In this document: positions 57,697-64,000 of the stretch, in pieces | How positions within the stretch are numbered: position 1 is the stretch's first letter | How the letters are laid out: every line of letters starts with the position of its first letter | Source of the DNA: a virus | Virus record (IMG/VR): IMGVR_UViG_3300037258_000145 | Coordinates: 1-64,000 of that record | Strand: one strand, 5' to 3' | DNA: 64,000 nt | The notes under the pieces: generated by a model | The model's database searches: none | What the model was told of the DNA's origin: nothing | Seen by the model: the letters and a program-made list of their open reading frames with translations, nothing else | Program-made: the position numbers and the translations under genes

Positions 57697-57942
57697 TCAG
57701 GAGGGCGAAAGTAGTTCGCCCGCAGGGTGCCAGACCGAATCCGGACCGGTGTACCCACCAGATGGCGGGGCGACCTTGCCGGCAGCGTGCGCTTCGGCCC
57801 AGACAGCATCGGCATGGATAGCGGCGTCGGCGATCTCTTGGTCCGTGGCGTCAGGGGAAGCGACAAATTGCGTTTGCGGCGAGCCGAACGGAGCGGCTTG
57901 GCCAGGAGATAGGAATTGGGGAATGGCAGGTTCAATGGTCAT
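57697..57942 (-). CDS. small hypothetical protein
   Basis: An 81-residue protein (ATDQEIADAAIHADAVWAEAHAAG) with a disordered C-terminus, 9 nt after the terminase stop. No motif. Confidence 0.45.
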   Translation of the reverse strand: MTIEPAIPQFLSPGQAAPFGSPQTQFVASPDATDQEIADAAIHADAVWAEAHAAGKVAPPSGGYTGPDSVWHPAGELLSPS

Positions 57943-57951
57943 GCCGTCAGC

Positions 57952-59808
57952 CTAACGCCCTGGAAAACCGGACGGGGGCTGTCCTTGCGCTTTGCGTTCT
58001 TCGTCGGTCGGAGGTGCGTACACGCTGGCCCATCCACCTGTTGAGCGAGGTTTGGGCTTGGGTACCAGGACGGGAGGCGCGCCGTAGACCTGCATCTCTT
58101 CGGCCTTGGCCTTCAGTGATTCGGTCAGGTCTTCGCACTCGGCGGCGAGCTTGCCGCAACTGCACCGACCGGCGCCTAGGAGGTAGGCATCCTGGTAGTG
58201 CTGAGGCTTTTCGCCGCGCTCCTCGGCTGCTACGCCGGCGTAGAAGTCAGCCCAACTCATGCCGCCCGCGGCCGCCCAATATGCTTGAACCACCGCGTCG
58301 CCATCATCAGGTGACCGGCCGAGTCGTTTCTTGATGTCGTCCTTGGACTCTATCTGGATCCGGGCTCCGCTGATCTCTCGTTTGCGAGCTGCCACCAAAT
58401 CGCCGGTCAGGCGATCGTCGGGGGGTAGAGCCATGTCAAGCTCAGCCGAGGGATCCAACATCTCGCGCAACGACCACCATGCAGCGGCCCGGACATTGAG
58501 CGCCGAAATTTCCCCAGTCGCATCACGCCATTTGGTTGCGCCGCTGCCGTGGAATGCCACGCAGGGCTTACCGATCACCCGGAGATGGTCGTAGACGCCC
58601 GAACCGATGCCATCGGCGTCTACGACCGCCTTGGGGTCGCCGTGGGCTTCCTGGATGGCAGCTACCTTGTCAGCCAGAATCTCGAGGTTGTCCGTATAGG
58701 CGTCTCGGCGCAACTCGATGATCGCATTACCCTGTCTCAGGGCGAAGACGCTCTTATCACCGCCGGCCCGGGCGACGTCGACACCGATCACGTGGAGGAC
58801 TTCGCTGTGACCGAGCACGCGCGCCGTACCAAGAGCAGGGTCGATCTTCGCTCCGTTGCCGCCCAGACGTGAGCCGTAAAGCTCCAACCAACGGGCATTG
58901 GCTGCTTCCACCCATGACAGCGGGATCACCCCGTCGGCGTCGACGGATGCGAACTCGCCGAGGGCCCGGTTCTTGAATAGGGCGCTGTCCTCGCCCCACA
59001 ACCGTCCAACCTGATCGACCCATTCCTGAGTAACCCGGCCAGCGGCGATAGCGTCCGACAGGGTGACCTGACGCGTCCACCAGTTCTCAGTACCGGGCTT
59101 GTGGCTCTGGATGTCGTAGAACCGGCCCACGGGCTCGCCAGGGGTTGAGACGGCCAGGGCGTAGGCGTTAGTTCCCGACTTCTTGCCACCGGTCGAAAAA
59201 GCGCCCTCGGCCGAGTCAAAGAAGGCGTCGGGGATACTGCGGGCCTCGTCGAACACGTACAGCAACTCATCGGCGTGGGCGCCTTCCAGCGCGCTCGGGT
59301 CACCGACGGCCATGGCAAAGGCCAGACCGGTGCGAAGTTGGATCGACAGCTTGAGCAGTTCGGCATTCATCTTGAACGGCTCCCGGCCCACCTTGTCCCA
59401 ACGCACCCGGCGCGTCCACTTGTGGATCTCAGGCCACAGGTAGTGGATCAACTGGCCCCATACGCTGGCCGTCGTCGGTACTTTCCAGTCCGCTCCGATG
59501 GCGTCGCGGGTCACCGAGAACCACAGGATCGTCAAAGCCGCGATCGTGCTCTTGCCTGAACCATGCAACGAGCGCACACACACCCTTCGCTCGTCGGCCA
59601 GATGCCCGAGAATGTCCTCCTGGTACGGAGCTAGACCGCCACCCTCAGGCCAGGAAATGCAGTCGTGACACCAACCCACGGGATCATTGAGGTAACGCTC
59701 TTGCTTGGCTCTCTCGGCGCTTCGGATGCGGCCCGCCGCGGCTAGAGCGCGCTTGCGAAGCTCGGGAGGTAGGACGGTTAGGTCTAGCGGGACAGCCTTA
59801 GTGGGCAG
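57952..59808 (-). CDS. terL: terminase large subunit (CTG start)
   Basis: A 618-residue protein. ATPase: Walker A SLHGSGKST (~residue 80), Walker B LLYVFDEAR (~183). Nuclease: IGVDVARAGGDKS, VVDADGIGSGVYD and DDGDAVVQAYW supply the metal-binding aspartates of the RNase H-like fold. No usual start exists until GTG 59679, which would delete the N-terminal LPTKAVPLDLTVLPPEL region; the CTG of ACCATCTG at 59808 restores it, with only a weak GGAAA upstream. It overlaps the previous gene by 11 nt. Confidence 0.9.
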   Translation of the reverse strand: MPTKAVPLDLTVLPPELRKRALAAAGRIRSAERAKQERYLNDPVGWCHDCISWPEGGGLAPYQEDILGHLADERRVCVRSLHGSGKSTIAALTILWFSVTRDAIGADWKVPTTASVWGQLIHYLWPEIHKWTRRVRWDKVGREPFKMNAELLKLSIQLRTGLAFAMAVGDPSALEGAHADELLYVFDEARSIPDAFFDSAEGAFSTGGKKSGTNAYALAVSTPGEPVGRFYDIQSHKPGTENWWTRQVTLSDAIAAGRVTQEWVDQVGRLWGEDSALFKNRALGEFASVDADGVIPLSWVEAANARWLELYGSRLGGNGAKIDPALGTARVLGHSEVLHVIGVDVARAGGDKSVFALRQGNAIIELRRDAYTDNLEILADKVAAIQEAHGDPKAVVDADGIGSGVYDHLRVIGKPCVAFHGSGATKWRDATGEISALNVRAAAWWSLREMLDPSAELDMALPPDDRLTGDLVAARKREISGARIQIESKDDIKKRLGRSPDDGDAVVQAYWAAAGGMSWADFYAGVAAEERGEKPQHYQDAYLLGAGRCSCGKLAAECEDLTESLKAKAEEMQVYGAPPVLVPKPKPRSTGGWASVYAPPTDEERKAQGQPPSGFPGR

Positions 59809-60025
59809 ATGGTTTCCGGTGCTGAGCAGCGTTGATGCAGGTTGCGAAGTGGCTCAGGAACCTACGGCCCGGAGGATCGGACGCCGTGGCCACATGGACG
59901 TTCTCGCCGTCAGGATGTAGGACCAGGTTCCCGTTTAGGGCGGGTTGGGAGTCGATCGGCATGGACTTACCGGTGGAGGTCTTCACCCATCTGACGGGGG
60001 CTGAGCATGACTTGCAGACGCTCAC
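59798..60025 (-). CDS. small zinc-binding protein
   Basis: A 75-residue protein: N-terminal CKSC, then a beta domain (GNLVLHPDGENVHVAT) and a C-terminal HFATC, a pattern frequent in actinophages and probably one zinc site. GTGA overlap with the methyltransferase gene. Confidence 0.6.
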   Translation of the reverse strand: MSVCKSCSAPVRWVKTSTGKSMPIDSQPALNGNLVLHPDGENVHVATASDPPGRRFLSHFATCINAAQHRKPSAH

Positions 60026-60957
60026 AGGAAGGCCTCAGACGGCTCGACGTCGATGGACGAGTCCTCGGTAACGTCATCGAACAGCGAGGGCACCGATGCG
60101 GCCAGTTCGGCCTTGCGCAGGTTCTCGCACGCTGTCTGCCAGTACGAGGGCTTCAGTTCGATCCCCGTGAAGCGTCGACCCCACTCGATGGCCACGTAGC
60201 CCTCGGAGCCGATGCCGGCGAAGGGCGACAGGACCAGTTCGTCAGGGTTGCTCCACAGCCTCACACAGCGCTCGATGAGCGGGAGTTGGAGCGGGCAGAT
60301 GTGGCGCTCGTCGGCGTCGTCCGCTCCGGAACCGGGATTGAGCGTGGCCATCTCGGCGATGTCGTACCAGATCGGTGACGCCCATTTGATCCACGTTTCG
60401 TTATCGATGTCGGGCTTGATCGGGACCTCGTTGTCACCCGGCTTGTGGAAGATAAGGACGTAATCGGCCATGGCTGGCCGTGACAGGGCCGAGTCCCGAT
60501 GCAACTGTACGAACATGAGCCCTTGCGCTTTGGTGCGCACCGCCTGGAGCTGGGGGTTCTTGTCGACCGTTACCTCGCCGTAGTAAATCCATCCCGCGTC
60601 AAGATGCGCTTGGATGACTCGGCCTCGGAAGTCCTGGAGCCCGACGTAGCCCTCCCTCGACTTCAAGATGGCGATCTGCTGGACGTGGACGGCGCAGGTG
60701 CGACCCGGCTTCATCACCCGTAGTAGCTCGTCAATGACGAAGGCGTAATGCTCGATGAACTGGTCCGTGCTCGTCGAGTTACCCAGGTCACGATCACTCG
60801 GGCTGTACGTGTACAGCGAGGCGAAAGGCGGGCTGTAGACGCACAGGTCGATGGAGTTATCCTCCAGCTCGGCGAGGCGCTCGACGCTATCGCCTAGTCG
60901 TAGATGCCAGCATTCGCCGTGGGCGTCGTCCGTCACGTATGGCTGAGGGTCGCTCAT
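60022..60957 (-). CDS. DNA methyltransferase (N6-adenine or N4-cytosine)
   Basis: A 311-residue protein. Catalytic motif IV CVYSPPFASL occurs early (~residue 38) and the AdoMet motif SPFAGIGSEGYVAIE late (~240), the permuted order of beta-class amino-methyltransferases (SPPF suggests N4-cytosine or N6-adenine). No specificity subunit is adjacent. It may protect phage DNA. Its start overlaps the helicase end by ~70 nt. Confidence 0.85.
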   Translation of the reverse strand: MSDPQPYVTDDAHGECWHLRLGDSVERLAELEDNSIDLCVYSPPFASLYTYSPSDRDLGNSTSTDQFIEHYAFVIDELLRVMKPGRTCAVHVQQIAILKSREGYVGLQDFRGRVIQAHLDAGWIYYGEVTVDKNPQLQAVRTKAQGLMFVQLHRDSALSRPAMADYVLIFHKPGDNEVPIKPDIDNETWIKWASPIWYDIAEMATLNPGSGADDADERHICPLQLPLIERCVRLWSNPDELVLSPFAGIGSEGYVAIEWGRRFTGIELKPSYWQTACENLRKAELAASVPSLFDDVTEDSSIDVEPSEAFL

Positions 60958-62248
60958 CGATGGGCCCCTTTCGAAGTTGGGAGTAGGTGACTAGACCGTG
61001 CGCGGCATCGGCGGCCTCGCGTTCTTTACGCTGTACGTTGTCGACGATCTGGCGCTCAAGGTTCGACACGACGATACGCACATCGACCGGCTCGGTCTGG
61101 CCGAACCGGTAGCAGCGCCGGATGGCCTGGTAGTAGGCCTCGTAGCTATCAGACAAGCCGAGGAAGACCATGCGGGAGCACTGCTGGAAGTTCATCCCGA
61201 ACCCAGCGATCGCCACCTTGGTCACCAGCACCCGGATAGCGCCATCCTGGAACGCCTCTAGAGCACTGGCCTTGGCCTCGGGCGTCATCGACCCTTCCAC
61301 GTTCACGGCGCCTTTTACGCTCGCCGCCACCGCGTCAGCTTCGGCGTTCAGCCCGCACCATACGACCCACTGGTTGCCGTCGTCCACCAGACCGACCGTG
61401 CGGTCTACCCGGGCATCCATCGTGTGGTGACGGACCCTTGACCGCCCGCCGATCCCCCCAAGCTCGGTGGCGAAGAGTTGGCCCTCAGGGGTTATCTCGA
61501 CGTCGACGACTTCGGGCGTGATCGTCAAGGGCGGCAGTTCGTAACCCTCGTCGGGATAACCCATGTCGGATGGCTTGCGCAGCGCTACGGCCCAGCCCGC
61601 CATCCACTGGTACATCGGTATCGCAGCGTGGCCCTTCAGACGCCAACCGACCTCGTCGTGGACAAAGAACGCCGCCAGCATCTCTCGCCGGCTCATCACA
61701 CCCAGGAACTCGGCATGGTTGCACAACTCGGCTACGTCGTTCGGCGCCGGCGTCGCCGTGCAGGCCAGACGGGCAGGGACGGAAGCGAACGCCGTAGTCA
61801 GTCGTTGACGGACTCGGCCCTCAACGTTTTTCAGGATGCTCGACTCGTCCAGGACGACCGCCCCGAAGTCGGACGGGTCGAACCCGTCGGTCATCTCGTA
61901 GTTCGTGACCCATATCCCAGGCCCGTTCGCCTCACTACCGTGGCGCACGTAACGAGCAGGGATACCTATCGATTCGGCCTCTCGGACGGTCTGACGGGCT
62001 ACGGACAGCGGAGCGACGATCAGCGACTTAGCAGCGGAATGCCGCGCCCAGTCCAATTGACATCTCGTCTTGCCGAGCCCGCAGTCAGCGAAGATCGCCG
62101 CTCGGCCCTTACGGATAGCCCACGTTGTGATGTCCCGCTGGAAGTCGAACAGAGACGGGTGCAGATCGGACGGCTCGACGACGGGGCCGTGGTCTGGGGT
62201 CGCCCGCTGCTTGCGAGCCAGGAAGTCAGCGTAAGCCTCAGCGTTCAC
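60887..62248 (-). CDS. SNF2-type SF2 helicase
   Basis: A 453-residue protein: Walker A FADCGLGKTRCQ, motif II VLDESSILK (DESS), motif III TATPAPND, and C-terminal YYQAIRRCYRFGQ (motif VI with RxGQ). Compact SNF2/RapA-like size. GTG overlaps the upstream stop (GTGA). Likely supports replication or recombination; the adjoining methyltransferase is a common partner in phages. Confidence 0.88.
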   Translation of the reverse strand: MNAEAYADFLARKQRATPDHGPVVEPSDLHPSLFDFQRDITTWAIRKGRAAIFADCGLGKTRCQLDWARHSAAKSLIVAPLSVARQTVREAESIGIPARYVRHGSEANGPGIWVTNYEMTDGFDPSDFGAVVLDESSILKNVEGRVRQRLTTAFASVPARLACTATPAPNDVAELCNHAEFLGVMSRREMLAAFFVHDEVGWRLKGHAAIPMYQWMAGWAVALRKPSDMGYPDEGYELPPLTITPEVVDVEITPEGQLFATELGGIGGRSRVRHHTMDARVDRTVGLVDDGNQWVVWCGLNAEADAVAASVKGAVNVEGSMTPEAKASALEAFQDGAIRVLVTKVAIAGFGMNFQQCSRMVFLGLSDSYEAYYQAIRRCYRFGQTEPVDVRIVVSNLERQIVDNVQRKEREAADAAHGLVTYSQLRKGPIDERPSAIRDGRRPRRMLASTTRR

Positions 62249-62448
62249 TTCAGCACCAGCGTGACTGTCGGGTCCAGGTGAGCTACCACGCCGTGGGTTT
62301 CGATGGCGCAAAACAAGGCGTCGGTCTCGGTCCAGAAGTGTTGCTTGTGCAGGTCAGGAGCCCCGACGTCGTAGGTGACCTCCCATTCTGGAGCGGTGAA
62401 AGTTATGGTCTTGCGCCCGTCCTCTGTTTTGCCGCGAACAATCTTCAC
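62245..62448 (-). CDS. small beta-rich protein
   Basis: A 67-residue protein (KTITFTAPEWEVTYDVGAP) with GTGA overlaps at both ends. No family recognised. Confidence 0.5.
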   Translation of the reverse strand: MKIVRGKTEDGRKTITFTAPEWEVTYDVGAPDLHKQHFWTETDALFCAIETHGVVAHLDPTVTLVLK

Positions 62449-62981
62449 AGCGGCACCACGGCGGCCTGGGCAGCCAGTTCCTTGTAGCGCACGTCTTCCC
62501 ACATGCGACGGAAGGTGGCCTCGATTGTGTCGGGGACTTCCCCCTTCCACGAGGCGTAGTAGGAACCTTTCGGAGCGCCGCTCCTGTCGAGCCAGTAGTC
62601 GATGCGGTCTCGGACGATTAGCGCCCGCCAGTGCTCGCAGGACTCACATTCCGGCTCGTCCTTCGTCCATGTCAGGCCCAGTTCCCGGTAAATCTCTTCG
62701 CAACCGTTCAGACCGTTGATCAGCTCGGAGTCGAGCAGGTTGAGCACAAGGCAAAGGTCGGCCTCGTCGGCTGTGCGCCACCGGGACTTGATTGGCTGGC
62801 GTCGCTTCTCGAAGCGCTGAAGAGCGGCCAAGGTGTCCCGCTCCCAATCCTGCGGCTCCGCGCCCAAGAGCACGTCGGGATCGTCCACGTAAAGGCTCAA
62901 GCAGGCGATGACGGCCTCAAACAAGTCGGCGGGCACGCGCACTCGCACACCACGTCGCCCGAAGCGAAGCAACTGGCTCAT
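62445..62981 (-). CDS. hypothetical protein with Cys pair
   Basis: A 178-residue helical protein (EADLCLVLNLLDSELINGLNG) with CESCEHW in the middle. ATG overlaps the stop of a 13-codon leader frame. Unrecognised. Confidence 0.5.
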   Translation of the reverse strand: MSQLLRFGRRGVRVRVPADLFEAVIACLSLYVDDPDVLLGAEPQDWERDTLAALQRFEKRRQPIKSRWRTADEADLCLVLNLLDSELINGLNGCEEIYRELGLTWTKDEPECESCEHWRALIVRDRIDYWLDRSGAPKGSYYASWKGEVPDTIEATFRRMWEDVRYKELAAQAAVVPL

Positions 62982-63019
62982 TCGCGCTCCCACTCTGAAG
63001 CGGAGAAGGTGCGGGTCAC
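62978..63019 (-). CDS. 13-residue leaderless leader peptide
   Basis: GTG ACC CGC ACC... 13 codons; start 7 nt behind TAAGCT, stop overlapping the next ATG (ATGA). Probably a leader that feeds ribosomes into the operon. Confidence 0.4.
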   Translation of the reverse strand: MTRTFSASEWERE

Positions 63020-63032
63020 GAAAGGAAGCTTA
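63020..63032 (-). promoter_or_regulatory. leaderless-type -10 box
   Basis: Minus-strand TAAGCT (63027-63032) with TGC directly before it; 7 nt to the GTG at 63019. Confidence 0.55.
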
Positions 63033-63623
63033 GCATGAGCGGTACTCCAGTCGGACCGTCCCGGATATCCTCTTGCCGTCCGCTCCCCTGACATTGAGCG
63101 CGTCGCCGAGTACCCATGTGCCCGGTTTGGTCTCGTTCAGGGCCACGGTCAGGAGCCTAAGCGCCTCTCCGCTGGTGACCATTTTCTCGGTAAATCGGAG
63201 CGTTCTCCAACCGAGCGCCGCGGCGTTTGATTGCTTGAGGCTGTCGTTCTCCACTCCCAGGCCCCGGACGTGCGCGCCGTCGGAGTAAGTACCGCCGTCG
63301 ACTTCGGCTAGGACGCCGTGATCGGGCCAAGCGAAGTCCCAGCGCCAGCGCTTGCCTGTAGCGGCCAGGGCGGCCTTGTACTGACGCGTGGGGGCAGGGA
63401 GACGGGCCATCTTGATCTGAGCCGCCAGGGCGTCCTCCAGCTTGTCTCTGTCGGCTTTGGCTACTGCTCGGCATAGCTCGTCATTGGCTGGTGTTGGTAC
63501 GGCTTTCAGGCCACAGCAAGGCGGGTTGCACTTCACTGCCGGGTTTTTGTGGTGGGGACAGTCGCACTTCTCGGCTAGTGCCGTGGGAGCGGACGGGCGG
63601 CGGTTTGGGGGATAGCGGGTCAC
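63030..63623 (-). CDS. PD-(D/E)xK-type nuclease with N-terminal zinc cluster
   Basis: A 197-residue protein: CDCPHH...CNPPCCG (20-40) is a probable zinc site; WRWDFAWPDHGVLAEVDGGTYSDG (~93-116) is a PD-(D/E)xK core with D and E-x-D, similar to VRR/Vsr-like phage nucleases used for Holliday junctions or end processing. Part of a recombination-type cluster with the helicase. Confidence 0.72.
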   Translation of the reverse strand: MTRYPPNRRPSAPTALAEKCDCPHHKNPAVKCNPPCCGLKAVPTPANDELCRAVAKADRDKLEDALAAQIKMARLPAPTRQYKAALAATGKRWRWDFAWPDHGVLAEVDGGTYSDGAHVRGLGVENDSLKQSNAAALGWRTLRFTEKMVTSGEALRLLTVALNETKPGTWVLGDALNVRGADGKRISGTVRLEYRSC

Positions 63624-63901
63624 ATCGGACCCGTTTTGGATTCGCGGCTGAGCGAGATCGACCAGACCGGATCGCTGTTCCCGTTGCCGTAGCTGAGCGC
63701 TATGAACTCGATCGGACGGCTCTCGTCGATCACCAGATATGGACGATTGAGGTTCGACAGGTCAAGTTCGGCGTGCCAGTGCTTGCCCTTCCACTCCCAA
63801 CGCCAGCGGTCTAACCAGTGCTCGACGCAGTAGCCGAAGATGGCGCGGTGATGACAGCGATAGCCCGGCGCCCAGGCCATAGTGTGGCAACAGCCGATCA
63901 C
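63620..63901 (-). CDS. small Cys/His-rich protein
   Basis: A 93-residue protein: CCHTMAWAPGYRCHH...CVEHW suggests a zinc-bound N-terminal part, then a beta domain. GTG start, GTGA overlap downstream. Confidence 0.5.
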   Translation of the reverse strand: MIGCCHTMAWAPGYRCHHRAIFGYCVEHWLDRWRWEWKGKHWHAELDLSNLNRPYLVIDESRPIEFIALSYGNGNSDPVWSISLSRESKTGPM

Positions 63902-64000
63902 TTCACAGCCCTCAGGTAGTCAGCCCTCCAACGCTTGCGAGCCTTGATGAGCGCCTTGACACCGGGCTCGTCTTGACGCTGCTGGAGGTAGTCGTACATG
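63898..64000 (-). CDS. partial or very short basic protein at the window edge
   Basis: Reads MYDYLQQRQDEPGVKALIK... and ends Arg/Lys-rich, 33 codons from the ATG at 63999. The ATG is the last complete codon in the window, so the gene may extend beyond it. Confidence 0.4.
   Translation of the reverse strand, partial: MYDYLQQRQDEPGVKALIKARKRWRADYLRAVK

Noticed and set aside
1-64000. CRISPR array, tRNA or rRNA genes, attachment sites or integrase
   Set aside because: The only recurrent units are scattered palindromes, not regularly spaced repeats; no tRNA cloverleaf, rRNA or integrase signature was noticed. A tRNAscan run could still find one.

Overview
The window is part of the genome of a tailed double-stranded DNA phage, probably a siphovirus. 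It carries a long tape measure protein, a major tail protein, an HK97-type capsid module and a two-frame tail assembly chaperone. GC content is high, short cysteine-rich proteins are common, and many starts sit 6-8 nt behind a TANNNT hexamer, as in leaderless mRNAs. These traits suggest an actinobacterial host; this is inference, since no host gene or tRNA is visible. Almost everything is read on the minus strand, so the functional order runs from high to low coordinates.

From right to left: nuclease, SNF2-type helicase and DNA methyltransferase (60.0-63.9 kb); large terminase (58.0-59.8 kb); small genes and two plus-strand membrane genes (55.7-57.7 kb); a giant portal-MuF-Nudix-ParB-like fusion followed by an HNH endonuclease (50.9-55.5 kb); a dense run of small overlapping genes, many with zinc-ribbon motifs (41.9-50.3 kb); protease/scaffold and major capsid protein followed by a homing-type endonuclease (35.2-41.1 kb); connector-region genes (32.1-35.1 kb); a block of tail fibre, spike and enzyme genes (18.8-31.7 kb); gp10-like protein, major tail protein, chaperones, tape measure and minor tail proteins (5.4-18.6 kb); small genes and a lysis region with holin-like, papain-like and amidase genes (1.5-5.4 kb); and an ASCH protein at the left end.

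The most striking signal is translational. Eight genes, including major capsid, protease, major tail and fibre genes, lack an ATG/GTG/TTG at the natural N-terminus. All carry the box (A)GGAGG-(N)CATCTG, with the CTG in frame; the large terminase carries CATCTG with a weak Shine-Dalgarno. The CTG seems to be the start codon. Several of these boxes lie exactly 8 nt behind a TANNNT hexamer, or overlap a leaderless micro-ORF. A second theme is frame: the tail chaperone pair and three other genes need a +1 shift, two of them at GGG.CCC.A. A third is mobile DNA: two families of short GC-rich palindromes, some inside coding sequence, and two endonuclease genes with unusual arrangements (a start site hidden in a hairpin; a recoded duplicate of the portal gene's end).

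The virion genes appear to form one late module with many internal promoters. The fibre block encodes beta-helix, LamG-like, GH16-glucanase-like and membrane-anchored beta-helix proteins, pointing to a polysaccharide-coated host. Replication genes other than the helicase are not in the window.
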